Below are positions 1-8,935 of a stretch of DNA of 64,000 nt, piece by piece (within the stretch, counting starts at the first letter, position 1; every line of letters starts with the position of its first letter). The notes under the pieces were generated by a model. It was not told where the DNA came from. It worked only from the letters and a program-made list of their open reading frames with translations, and did no database searches. Source of the stretch: JBFFMO01 sp041390025. Lineage in GTDB: Bacteria > Myxococcota_A > Bradymonadia > Bradymonadales > Bradymonadaceae. Position numbers and translations under genes: made by a program. Where the stretch lies: NCBI GenBank assembly GCA_041390025.1, contig JAWKQR010000013.1, positions 62,001-126,000 of the forward strand, written 5' to 3'.

Positions 1-410
1 GGAACGTCTAGGGCCGTTGCGCAGCTTCGCCGTGGTTGTGGCCGTGACCGCCGCGCGTTGGGCGTTCATGGCGATGAGCGTCGATCCTTGGATTGTGATC
101 GGTCTGCAATTTGCCCACGGCCTGACCTTCGGAGGGTTCATGCTTTCCATGATGTCCGTCCTAAACCGTGAAGTCGCACCGGGGGTTCGGTCAACCGCTC
201 GCTGTTCTTTACAGCCTTTGTCTTTGGATTGGGCGGCGATTGGGTAGTTTGGCTCGGGCATCTCATGGACGCCCGAGGGCCCGTGTCGCTTCTTACCGGC
301 GCAGCGTGGTTGGAGGTGGCCCTGCCTTCCCCACCGTCGCGGTCATGGTGTATTACCGCCGCGCGGGTCGCCACCGGATCTCGACACTTCCCCTGAAGAT
401 GCAACGGTGA
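1..410 (+). pseudogene. MFS transporter, C-terminal part, frameshifted
   Basis: Partial gene entering from the left edge. The first frame (to about position 200) reads a hydrophobic helix and the motif LQFAHGLTFGGFM, typical of the last third of MFS_1 sugar/drug transporters. The match then moves to another frame (NRSLFFTAFVFGLGG, DARGPVSLLTGAAWLE) and again to a third that ends in a basic tail with a stop at 408-410. Two single-base indels restore one continuous helix-rich C-terminus, so the protein is an inner-membrane carrier of unknown substrate. The nearby deoxynucleoside kinase starts 33 bases downstream on the same strand. The family is recognised from composition and motif only; the substrate cannot be inferred. 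Confidence 0.6.
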
Positions 411-443
411 TCTACACTCCCGCTGCCCATCACAGGTCTTGAG

Positions 444-1111
444 ATGCAACCGAAACTTTTTGTAGCTATGGCTGGCAATATCGGCGCGCGGAAAGAGCAA
501 TCGCCGTCATCGCCCGACATTTGGGTTCGAGCTTTTTCACGAACCGGTGGTCGAGAATCGGTTTTTAAAGGGGCTCACAACGACATGTCGCTGGAGCTTT
601 ACGCTGCAGATGGAGTTTCGCTCGCACGCACGGAACACCATCGACACATCGAACGTCTGCCGGGAGGCTGCGTTCAGGACCGCACGTTGATTGAGGATCC
701 AGAGGTTTTTGCCAAGTACCTGCACGGCCTTGGCAACATGAACGACAACGAATTGGATCTGTATTTTGACTACTTCAAACGGTTTAACGAGTGATGGTGC
801 GGCAGCCTACTTGGTGATCTTGCTCCACACGCCCGACGTCAACGTGTTGCTTCGCCGCATCGCAGAACGCGGGCGCGAGGAAGAGCGCATCACCAACGAG
901 TTCCTGCGCGGGCTCAACGGCTACTACGAAACCTTCGACCAAGTCTCGACGCAAAAATACGGACATCGTGTGTTAAAGGAAACGATGCACCCATCGCGAT
1001 TTCCGGCGCGGTGAAGAGCGGACACGTTTTCTCCAAGAGGTCCACGACTTCATGAAACGAGGCGCTGCCTGGAAATCAGGAATTGTTGTTCGCCGTCCCG
1101 CCCCACGATGA
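444..1111 (+). pseudogene. Deoxynucleoside kinase (dNK family), multiply frameshifted
   Basis: Salvage kinase that phosphorylates deoxynucleosides (dAdo/dGuo/dCyd type). Read literally, the P-loop is GNIGARKE; removing one C near 496 gives GNIGAGKS, followed by FELFHEPVVENRFL, the family's substrate-site EPV motif. Other frames supply the EHHRHIERLPGG and QDRTLIEDPEVFA block (near 640-715), then LVILLHTPDVNVLLRRIAERGR (about 815-875) and the end RFLQEVHDFMKRG near 1030-1063, stop 1109-1111. At least six indels are needed in about 670 bases, yet every conserved block of the roughly 210-residue family is present in order. This pattern fits sequencing error better than natural decay. The exact deoxynucleoside preference cannot be told from the sequence. 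Confidence 0.8.
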
Positions 1112-1137
1112 GTTAAATTAGGTCACGAGAGGTTGAA

Positions 1138-1329
1138 ATGACGACATTGAAGAAGAAGAAGAAGCACAAGAACTCGGACGGCGGTGAACCGCAGGTCACG
1201 CTCGACGATCGGTCGAAGCGTTTTCTTTACGCGCTCGCTGCGATCGGACTGCTGTTGGTGATCGTGTTGGCCGCGCTAATCCAGCCAGTAATCAGGTCCG
1301 AGTCATCGAGCGCCGTCAGGTACAGGTGA
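1138..1329 (+). CDS. Small lysine-rich single-pass membrane protein
   Basis: A 63-residue ORF starting at ATG 1138, 7 bases after a GAGAGG-like ribosome site. The N-terminus has five consecutive lysines, then a polar stretch and one hydrophobic segment (about residues 29-50, RFLYALAAIGLLLVIVLAAL). The positive-inside rule would put the lysine cluster in the cytoplasm. It lies 26 bases downstream of the deoxynucleoside kinase and overlaps the tail of the convergent DHH-CBS gene by 14 bases. I recognise no family. Because this region is rich in indels, the C-terminal residues after the helix may be wrong. Confidence 0.45.
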   Translation: MTTLKKKKKHKNSDGGEPQVTLDDRSKRFLYALAAIGLLLVIVLAALIQPVIRSESSSAVRYR

Positions 1330-2595
1330 ACAGCACGTCGCTGCGCGTCAGAATCCCAAGCAACTCGGCGTTTCGAACCACGGGCAGGCGTCCCACATCC
1401 CGCTCAGTCATGAGGTCGAGCGCATCCTCGACGGGCTCGTCAGGGTCGATGCACTCCACGTGATGTGTCATGTGGCTCGCGACTGGAAGCTGTAGGCTCG
1501 ACGTGCGTTCAGCGCGCGCAATGTCCCTTCGCGACACAATCCCGACCAGCTCGTTTCCCCGCAAGACCGGCGCTCCCGAGTGCCCGTGGATCTGCAATTG
1601 CGACTTCGCGTGTTCAAGCGTCTGGCTCGCGTCAAATGTCAGCACGGGGGTGGACATAAGGTCGCGCACTCGGGTGGCCGAAAGTGGTGAAGCGCGCAGA
1701 ATCGCCTCGATCCTCGCGCGGACCTCATCGATGGACGTGTTCTTGAAAGTTGCTGCGGCGGCGCCATGGTGACCACCGCCGCCGAGATCGCGCATCAGCG
1801 TCCGGACATCTACGTGCGACACGCGGCTGCGCGCAATAACCTGGGTTCGGTCGTTCTTTGGAAGTGTAGATCCCGGATCATCACATCGTGGCCGCCAAAC
1901 CCATGACCTGGTGCAACACGACCGACGCGCCGTCCACGTAACGCGGCATGACGGCACTGCAGAACGCAATTTCGATCCCTGGAACGCTGATCTCTCATCG
2001 GACGCGATCAGTTGCTTCATGAGCATCGAGCTGGTCGGGAGAATACTACGCTGCAAGTAGCGCGAAGGACCCGCAAATTCGCACCAGGGGCCAGTAACCA
2101 CGCCGCGATCTTTGCATCGCGTGGTTGGTCGAGGCGCAATGAGAGGCGCCCCGTATCGCTGTAGATTCCGAGCATGAACAAGGTCGCGGGCTGCACATCC
2201 TCGCTGCTGATGGTGACCTGAGCCTCCAGCAACGCCTCCATCAGCAACGGGATGCACGCGCCCACGGGCTCAATGTGAACTTCGTCCGCGCGCACGTCGA
2301 ACTCGCTCGCAGGGTGATGATCCCAAACAACGACGCGTTCGGCCGCATCGATGAAACGCGCCGTGTCTTTCAGCCGGCGTGCATCGCGCACGTCCACCAC
2401 CGCGACAAACGTCGGTGCGTCCACCTCCGCGACCGAAATCACACCGAGGTGGTCCTTGTGAAGGTCAGCACGTCGCACCGCGGGGTTGACGAAGCTCGGG
2501 ATGACGGGCGTGGCCCCGTAGAGCTTCGCCGCCGCCACCAAACACGCAAGGGCGTCCAGGTCGGCGTTGTGGTGCGTTACGACGATCCGGGTCAT
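1316..2595 (-). pseudogene. DHH-family phosphoesterase with C-terminal CBS pair, frameshifted
   Basis: The N-terminal part (from ATG 2595) carries the DHH signature VTHHNADLDALA and the motif WDHHP, with IYSDTGRLS further on: the Mn-dependent phosphoesterase fold of RecJ/NrnA-type enzymes. The middle moves to a third frame (VPGIEIAFCSAVMPRYVDGA, near 1985-1920), then to a frame containing RDLGGGGHHGAAAA, the DHHA1 glycine motif. Two CBS repeats follow (DLMSTPVLTFD, HMTHHVECIDPDEPVEDAL) and the protein stops right after the second one. The same DHH-DHHA1-CBS order is the front half of long bacterial A-/CCA-adding tRNA nucleotidyltransferases, but no polymerase domain is encoded here. The ATG overlaps the stop of the upstream lipoprotein (ATGA), so the two are co-transcribed. 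At least two indels break the frame. Confidence 0.75.
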
Positions 2596-3155
2596 TCGGC
2601 CCCCGCGGGAAAACCATCGGTCAGGAGCCAACGACCTTCGATCTGCCTGAACTTAAGCGCTCGCACCTGTGGACCCGACGCGGTGGTGAACTCCACATAA
2701 GCCGCGGCGACCGGCTCTGCGTCCTTGCGTATCACCTTCCTGACCATCGGTGGGCCTTGCACGTTGCCCCAAAGCGGATCTTCCTCGATTTGCGATGCCA
2801 CAACCCGCGCGCCATACGCCTCGCAGGTCAGGTTGGGATTCTCACAGACCATGCGCGCGATCTGAAACAACAGCAGCGCCTCGTCCTGCAACGCCGCGAC
2901 CTCCTCAGGGGAGGCCCGAACAAACCGCTCGCACTTCTCGGCGCTCGACCCACGTTTGACCTCGTCGAGCACACGCCCAAACTCGTCACTGTCGCAGTAC
3001 CCGTTGTGTCGTGTCCCTAACACGTGGCTCGCCTCAAGCGTGGCCTTGTCTTTGGCTGCGATCGCCAAGGCTAGCTCTTCCGCGCGGTTGGCGACGGGGT
3101 CGGGCGTACACGCCGCGAGGATGACAAAAAATGCGAAAGGGAGTGAACGAAACAT
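2592..3155 (-). CDS. Lipoprotein of unknown function
   Basis: Start chosen at ATG 3155, giving a short signal peptide (MFRSLPFAFFVILAAC) with a lipobox LAAC, so the mature protein is lipid-anchored from Cys16. The mature part is about 170 residues, largely helical and charged at the N-terminal half, with a C-terminal half (VRKVIRKDAEPVAAAYVEF, VRALKFRQIEGRWLLTDGF) resembling NTF2-like/DUF4878 folds in which a small beta-sheet follows helices. Cysteines near the middle (C-DSDEF, EKCERF, MVCENPNLTCEA) may form disulfides. The stop overlaps the start of the DHH-CBS gene by ATGA. No frameshift is needed here, unlike the neighbours. Confidence 0.7.
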   Translation of the reverse strand: MFRSLPFAFFVILAACTPDPVANRAEELALAIAAKDKATLEASHVLGTRHNGYCDSDEFGRVLDEVKRGSSAEKCERFVRASPEEVAALQDEALLLFQIARMVCENPNLTCEAYGARVVASQIEEDPLWGNVQGPPMVRKVIRKDAEPVAAAYVEFTTASGPQVRALKFRQIEGRWLLTDGFPAGAE

Positions 3156-3199
3156 ATGCCCAGCGTACACTAAGGCTCCTTCGCAGCGCAGAGGTTTTC

Positions 3200-4485
3200 A
3201 TGGTTAGGCGTCTGATGCGCGACCTGCAGGAGCCGATACCCAACGACTTCCTGGTGGCGTTTCGCGTGTTTTTTGGCACGGGATGGCGTTGCTGCATGGT
3301 ACATCGGCTCGGGAGATGTCGACTACGTTCGTCGCACCGAGATATTGTTCTCGTACCGTGGATGGGCGTGGGTGCCTCACCTGCCCAGCGCCTGGTTCCT
3401 TCCATTGATGGGGGTTTCGCTTGTCGCGGCCGTGTTTATCGCCGTGGGCCTGGACCGCGCGCGGCGGCAGGTGTGTTTGCCCTCACATTTGGGTATTTCT
3501 TCATCGTTGACGCGGGAACATGGGGAAACATGGACTACTTCTGCACGATCGTGGCAGGGTTGTTGGTCTTGGTCCCCGGCATGCAGCGTTTGAGCGTGGA
3601 CGCTCGCCGCAGGGGCGCTCCGACAGCTGGAAACGCCGCGTTGGGTGCTGTGGCTGCTGCGTTTCCAACTCGGCGCGGTTTACTTCTACGCGGGTGTCAT
3701 CAAGTGCACCTCGGACTGGTTGATCCACGCCCAGCCTCTGCGCATCTTCTTTGAGACCGAAAACGGCGTACCGTTCCGCGCCGTTGTTCGCCAACGACGG
3801 GTGGTCCACTTTCTCGCGGTGGGAGGGTGCGCATTCGACGTGTTCATCCTGTTCGCCCTACTCTGGCGTCGCACACGCCCAGTGGCGCTTGGTTTTGTGG
3901 TGTTCTTCCATTCCTTCAACTTCCTGGTCTTGGGGTTGGGGCTGATCCCCTCGTTCATGATCCTCAGCACGTTCATCGTGTTTTTGGATCCGGACGCCTT
4001 CGCGTTTCTGGTCAACCGGGCGACGGCGATGGCGAGGTCCGCCCGGCGCCCGCGCCCAGATGGGTCATGCCCGTCGTCGCGTGTTGGGTGGTCCTGCAAA
4101 TCCTGATTCCGTGGCGCCACCTTCTGTACCCGGGTGACGCGCGATGGAATGGGGACGGGCAAAATTTCTCGTGGTGGATGCGGTCGATCGGCGGATGTGC
4201 ACACGTGGTTCTACGCCGTCTACGACGGCCAACGCGCGACTGAACCCCTTGGATGATCGCCGTAGAACAGTCCTCCATGGGAAAAGACCTGATCCATGGC
4301 TCAGTACGCGCGCCATATGGCCATAAAGCTGCGCGCTGACGGGCACGAAAACGTGCGCATCGAGGTGGACTCCACGGCAAGCTTGAACGGCCGTCCTCCG
4401 CAGGTGTTCGTCAGGCCCGGCGACTGCTGCGCTGCCGCACGATTTTGTCCCCAACGACATCGTGGAACCGCTCAAGCTACCGTGA
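3200..4485 (+). pseudogene. Vitamin K-dependent gamma-carboxylase-like HTTM membrane protein, frameshifted
   Basis: Multi-pass membrane protein of the HTTM/VKGC family. Blocks appear in order but in changing frames: IPNDFLVAFRVFFG near the start, IGSGDVDYVRRTEILFSYRG near 3308-3360, FALTFGYFFIVDAGTWGNMDYF, then the long stretch with AVYFYAGVIKCTSDWL and PLRIFFE (3675-3755), QILIPWRHLLYPGDARWNGDG (about 4096-4160), VHTWFYAVYDGQRATEPLG (about 4197-4250), QYARHMAIKLRADGHENVRI (4303-4362), SLNGRPPQVFV and finally LPHDFVPNDIVEPLKLP with stop 4483-4485. These match the VKGC motifs for a single-chain carboxylase-like enzyme. In bacteria the substrate is unknown. About six indels are needed. Its 3' end overlaps the convergent tyrosine phosphatase by 14 bases. 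Confidence 0.72.
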
Positions 4486-4920
4486 GCGAATCGACCCAAC
4501 GACGTGCGCAGACATCGAGCACCTCGCGACAGGCCCGAAACGCAATCGCGATCTTTGCCAACGGGATCGGCGATTTCAGACAGGGGTGCGTCGAAGTACT
4601 CCCACATTCGGACGATCGGCAATCCCGCAACGAGGGTGTTCAAGTACGCCTGTAGTTTGGGCGCCATCACGACAACCGCGTCACCTCCATCCGAACCAGG
4701 CCGAGTGATACGCCCCGAGAACGGTGGCCTGATATGTCGATGCCGATCTCTTGCATCGCCGTGATGGCGTGGCGTGCGGCGTGTTCATGAGCGATGCTGG
4801 AGTGCGCCGCAGCGATGATGGCTGCAGGGATGCCACGGCCCGCGAAGATGGCGTTTGCCACCTCGCGGCCATCGGCGAACGACAGATGTTGCCCGAACAC
4901 ACAAAGACAACGCGTTTCAC
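4472..4920 (-). pseudogene. Low-molecular-weight protein-tyrosine phosphatase, frameshifted
   Basis: Cytoplasmic LMW-PTP (arsenate reductase-like fold). The start at GTG 4920 gives MKRVVFVCSGNICRSPMA, with the catalytic loop C-x-GN-x-CRSP near residue 8. A change of frame then gives VANAIFAGRGIPAAI and MQEIGIDISGHRSRGVS, and another gives VVMAPKLQAYLNTLV, PIVRMWEYFDAPLSEIADP (the Asp-Pro general-acid loop) and AFRACREVLDVCARRWVDSL, stopping at 4472-4474. Three indels restore a protein of about 150 residues, the usual family length. The start overlaps the stop of the upstream PLP enzyme (GTGA), so the two are one transcript. Likely substrates are tyrosine-phosphorylated kinases or exopolysaccharide proteins; this is inference. 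Confidence 0.78.
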
Positions 4921-5955
4921 ATCGCCTCCAAAAACTCAGAATACATCGGCGGAAGGTCGCTCGGATCATAGTCTCGGCCGCTGAGGTCAACGCCGCTTAA
5001 GGTGTGCCAGTACAGAATCCGTTTGCCCCTCCACGCCTTACGATGGGCGATGATGGAGCCAAACGCTTTTGCGGTAGGCTCTAACACCAGTCCGTTGGCT
5101 CGCGAGGCGATGCCAATCGCATGCATCCCTCGGTCCGTTGACAAACCGTACCCTGCGCCGAGCTGATGATGGTCCAGATCGACGTCGGCAGACGTGATGT
5201 TCGGAACACCAGACGCCCCATAGGAACGAAGCAGATCCGCTGTCTGATGCGCCAGGTGAATGACCAGTGCGCGGTTGCACACGAAGCGTTCCACGACGCG
5301 CACTCCGACGACGCGCGTGGCAAGGCCTAACCAACGCAATCCGAGCAAAATCCCAGCGTACGTACCGGCCGTGCCCGCGGCCACGACAATGACCTCCGGA
5401 AAAGGCTCGTTCGCCTCCTCAAACTGACGCACGATCTCAAAGGCAGCGTTGACGTAACCCAGCGCTCCGGTGGGCGACGAACCCCCGCCCGGGATGTAAT
5501 AGACATTGTCCCCGGTCGCCAACCACTTGAGCTTTACCTGGAACAACGCGGCTGGAAGGCCCGTTTTGTGGCCGATCAGCGTCAACTTTGATGTGTGCTT
5601 GGAGAGCGCCCGCAGGTTCTTTGGACGTGGGGTGTGATCGGTTGGGAAAATGCAAGGCCGAGCAATCAAACCCAGCTCCCTTTGCCCAGATGCACGTCGC
5701 GAGCATCGTGATGACTTCCGATGGCACCTCGACCGTCCAGATCTCCCGCTTCGTCTTGGGCCTTGCGTCGCCGAACAGAAACCCAGTTTTCGCTTTGTTT
5801 CCGCTACAAACGCCCAGATAGGTCGTTCTGACCCACACGTCCAAGCCAGGCAGCTCGCTGCTGACATCCATGGCCGCTCAGGTGGGTAACGATGCGATGG
5901 GCTCAAATGGGATCGAGCCCAAGTTTGGATGGCGCAGAAATTCAGCATCGGCCAT
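4917..5955 (-). pseudogene. PLP-dependent ACC deaminase / D-cysteine desulfhydrase-like enzyme, frameshifted
   Basis: Fold-type II PLP enzyme. With ATG at 5955 the N-terminus reads MADAEFLRHPNLGSIPFEP. A frame change gives VRTTYLGVCSGNKAKTGFLF, the PLP-lysine region (family: YGGNKxRKLEF), and a further change gives HFP, LTLIGHKTGLPAALF and YYIPGGGSSPTGALGYVNAA, the phosphate-binding and substrate loop typical of the family. The final part (VVAAGTAGTYAGILLGLR, ADVDLDHHQLGAGYG, LEPTAKAFGSII, LYWHTLSG) is intact to the stop at 4917. Members remove sulfur or amine from D-cysteine, ACC or related beta-substituted amino acids; the exact substrate cannot be decided. At least two indels. Translationally coupled to the tyrosine phosphatase downstream. 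Confidence 0.75.
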
Positions 5956-6017
5956 GGTTGCCCTTTGGGATTGGGCCAGCCGTTAACAGCCGATTTAGCT
6001 TTCACGCAGAGGTTCGA

Positions 6018-6314
6018 ATGACTTTCAACGATACGACGTGCAGCGACAAAGACCCTTGATTTCGAGCGACATCGACGGCGACTCCTTTATCCCAACCAAG
6101 ACCTGCGGACCATTCTAGGGTACCTTCAGGCGAAACAATTGCCCGACGGCCGGTCGGTGGGAGCAATCAACGTGGTGTTCAAGAATCGCGACGCGGCGGA
6201 GTACAACGAGTCAGCGTTGAGCTTTCGCGCATCGGAACGTTTGTGGGCACGCTCGATTCCCCGACACAGCTTGCAGGCACGTCATTCAGCACCCATGAAG
6301 ACTTCGGTGTTTGA
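6018..6314 (+). other. Possible small gene remnant, unknown function
   Basis: The gap between the PLP enzyme and the first kinase holds a stretch whose + strand frames look coding. From about 6050 one frame reads DFERHRRRLLYPNQDLRTIL, GYLQAKQLPDGRSVGAINVV and FKNRDAAEYNESALS; after about 6220 a second frame continues ELSRIGTFVGTLDSPTQLAG and TSFSTHEDFGV with a stop at 6312-6314, directly abutting the corrected stop of the convergent kinase. One indel joins the two. There is an ATG at 6018 but in another frame, so a second indel would be needed. I do not recognise the family. Nothing else is visible between 5956 and 6316. Confidence 0.35.
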
Positions 6315-6316
6315 AC

Positions 6317-7815
6317 TTACGCCAAGATCGCGAGAAGCAGGATCGGTTGGTGATCATCATCAGAACAACAAAACCCAAGATTGCGTAGCGTTTGTTCTCC
6401 TCCGGCGTCCCCTTCCCGTTGATGACGCGATGCAATTCGTCAAACAACTCTAGAAGCCGTGATGCGGGAGTCGGTGCGGAAGTTCCGTGCGAGAACGCCG
6501 ACACTTTGCCGTCTTCGGGCACTTCCTTGGGCAGCCACGATGTCGGGATCGGTTGAGGCCGAATTGGTTCCGCGGGTTCACCAAATGCGGTGTTGCGCAG
6601 TGCGTCTTTGAGCTGGCTTCGGCGCGCCTTGGTTTCGTTGGTTTGGGCCGCCGGGTGCGAGGACGAAAACAATTCGGTGGCGTTGGCGTCAAAGTCGTCG
6701 CTTGGCACGGCGAATCTTCCACCGACGATGCTTCGGCGCACTGTTTCATCCCCGGTGTCCTCCTGAAGCGTGTCGAGTTCAGGCCCGGACGGCTTGGGAA
6801 CGGGATCGCGTGGCAGCACAGGGACAGGCTCGGTGAGTTGCTCAGGCGAACGTGAGGGCACCTCGGCAGGGTCGTAAGGAGCCTCGTCGGGAAACACCGC
6901 CGCGAGAAACGCTCGAACATCTGCGCGCGTGAAATCAGGGGTGTGTTTGTAGAGATACCGCGTCAGCGCGCGCTCAAACGCCTCACAATTTTCGTACCGG
7001 TCCTGACGACGACGTTCAAGCCCCTTCATCAGTATGTCGTGGAACTCCCGATCCATGTCGCTTCGCAGGTTGCGAGGGTCTGTGAACTTCGCCTCGCGCA
7101 TGCGCACCAACATCTTGCGCATGTCAGGCTCATCCTCATACGCCATGCTCGACGTGCTCATTTCATACAAGCACAACGCTGCCGAAAACATGTCGCTGCG
7201 GCCATCAAGCTTCTCTCCCCATGCCTGCTCGGGCGACATGTATCGGAACTTGCCTTTTATGATGCCGGCTTGGGTTTCGGGGCGCGCTGCTTGAGCAGCC
7301 TTCGCCACGCCGAAGTCGAGCACCTTCACTTCACCCTGCCATCCTAGAATGATGTTTTGTGGACTGATGTCACGATGCACAAGGTCGAGCGGCTTATTCG
7401 AGACCTCGTCCCGTTTGGTGTGCGCGTAATAAAGCCCGGCCAAGGTCTCTTTCATGATCCACGCGCACACGTCCAACGGGACGGGAATCCGCATGTCGTA
7501 CGCTTGGTTGAGCACCTGAAAGAGGTCTTTGCCACGGATGTACTCCATCACGATGAAGTAATGGTCCTGATCAAGGCCCAGATCAATGACTTGCGCGATG
7601 TTGGTGTGATGGAGCTGGGCCGTCAGTTTGGCCTCATCAACCAACATCCGCAGGAAGTCTTTGTCGCCGCTGTGTTTTGGGTGGATCAGCTTGAGGACGT
7701 ACTCTTTCTCGAACCCTTGAATGCTGCGCGAGCGGGCGAGATAGATCTCGGCCATCCCACCGACCGCCAGGCGGTCAATGAGTTCGTAGCCAGCTAGCTT
7801 TCTCGGTGAGTTCAT
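6317..7815 (-). CDS. Hanks-type serine/threonine protein kinase with C-terminal transmembrane helix
   Basis: Eukaryote-like kinase. The glycine-rich loop LAVGGMAEIYLA is at residues 16-27, the ATP lysine is K42 (VLKLIHP), the catalytic loop HRDISPQN has D149, and the DFG is at 167-169, followed by activation segment and RYMSPEQAWG. HRDISPQN (instead of HRDLKPEN) is a common signature of myxobacterial kinases. After the catalytic domain (about 10-280) comes a proline/acid-rich linker of some 200 residues. As given, the last residues run out of frame; adding one base near 6345 makes the end a hydrophobic helix (YAILGFVVLMMITN then ILLLAILA) with a stop at 6317-6319, abutting the convergent small gene. 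Thus it is probably a tail-anchored inner-membrane kinase. A GGAGG ribosome site precedes ATG 7815. The signal it senses is unknown. Confidence 0.9.
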
Positions 7816-7870
7816 CTACTACGCCTCCGGAGTGCCCAGAGTAACAAGAAGCGCGGGATTCGCGAAGTTT

Positions 7871-8839
7871 CTAACGCACGTGCAACACAACCTTTCCGAA
7901 GGTCTCGTTGCTTTGCAGGAGCGCATGGGCCTCGGCGGCCTGCTCGATGCCGAACTCGGCCTCGAGAATGGGTCCGACCTGCTCCTCCACGATGAGCGGC
8001 ATCACGTCACGAAGAAAGTGTGCGGTGATGGCCGATTTTTCCTCGATGCTGCGTGAGCGCAAAACACTGCCGATGAGACGCTGCCGCTTGACCAACATCG
8101 TGGCGAGGTTGAGCTCCGCCGAACCACCTCCCATAAGTCCGATGAGGACCAATCGCCCTTCTTCGGCGAGGCATGCCTGATTGCGGGCTAGGTAGGAGCC
8201 TCCAACAGGGTCCAAGATGACGTCTGCCCCACGGCCTTGCGTCACTTCATGGACGCACGCGACAAAATCTTCGGCGTTGCGGTCAACCGCATACGCACCA
8301 AGCTCAGAGATGGGCTCGAGCTTCGCTTCACTCGCCGTGGCGATGACCGTGCAACCGTGTTCCACAGCGAGCTGGATCGCCGCTGTGCCAACGCCCGACC
8401 CGCCTGCGTGGACAAGCAGGGTTTCGCCAGCGGTTATGCCTGCTTCTAAGAACACGTTGACATACGCCGTGTAAAACACTTCGGGGATGGCAGCCGCAAT
8501 TTCCCAAGGCATATTCTCCGGCAGCGGAATCAACGCGGAGGCGTGGACCCGCACACGCTCCGCGTAGCCACCACCCGAGAGCAAGCACATCGCGCGGTCG
8601 CCTGCCAACCACCCTGTGACGTTGCTGCCGACCTGACTGACCACGCCAGCGGCCTCAAGGCCAAGAATCTCGGACGCCCCCGGTGGCGGCGGATAAAGTC
8701 CCCGTCGCTGAAGCAGGTCCGCGCGATTCACGCCGCAGGCCGCGACCTCCAAAACCACGTCGTCGGGGCCACAGAACGGATCCGGGACATTTTCCCAGAT
8801 TAGGTCGTTCGTCTTCGGATGTATTTGAATCGCGCGCAT
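7871..8839 (-). CDS. NAD(P)H quinone oxidoreductase, PIG3/zinc-independent MDR family
   Basis: Medium-chain dehydrogenase/reductase of the quinone oxidoreductase type. The start at ATG 8839 (MRAIQIHPKTNDLIWENVPD) is preceded by GGAGG at a 4-base distance. The GroES-like domain contains CGVNRADLLQRRGLYPPPPG followed by ASEILGLEAAG, the PIG3 (TP53I3) hallmark; the nucleotide domain has the loop VHAGGSGVGTAAIQLA. No structural or catalytic zinc cysteines are present, as expected for this subgroup. About 322 residues, usual length. It reduces quinones or enones with NADPH in the cytoplasm. It shares its strand with the first kinase but has a 55-base gap, so co-transcription is possible rather than clear. 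Confidence 0.9.
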   Translation of the reverse strand: MRAIQIHPKTNDLIWENVPDPFCGPDDVVLEVAACGVNRADLLQRRGLYPPPPGASEILGLEAAGVVSQVGSNVTGWLAGDRAMCLLSGGGYAERVRVHASALIPLPENMPWEIAAAIPEVFYTAYVNVFLEAGITAGETLLVHAGGSGVGTAAIQLAVEHGCTVIATASEAKLEPISELGAYAVDRNAEDFVACVHEVTQGRGADVILDPVGGSYLARNQACLAEEGRLVLIGLMGGGSAELNLATMLVKRQRLIGSVLRSRSIEEKSAITAHFLRDVMPLIVEEQVGPILEAEFGIEQAAEAHALLQSNETFGKVVLHVR

Positions 8840-8935
8840 GGAACCTCCGGCGGTTGTTGTAGCGCAGGTCCGAAGAAAGCTAAACTCCCGGAACAAGGCG
8901 AGGCCACTTATGGTTAGAGTTGAACGGAGGCGCCC

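Noticed and set aside
138..500. Long minus-strand ORFs opposite the MFS and kinase genes
   Set aside because: Arg/Pro/Ser-rich shadow translations of GC-rich DNA with no conserved motif; the + strand holds family motifs.
3283..3305. TGGCACG followed by TTGC, like a sigma-54 -24/-12 promoter
   Set aside because: The spacing between GG and GC is wrong and the site is inside the HTTM coding sequence.
6008..6024. GGTTCGAAT, like a tRNA T-loop
   Set aside because: The flanking bases do not form a T-stem and no anticodon arm or acceptor stem lies nearby.
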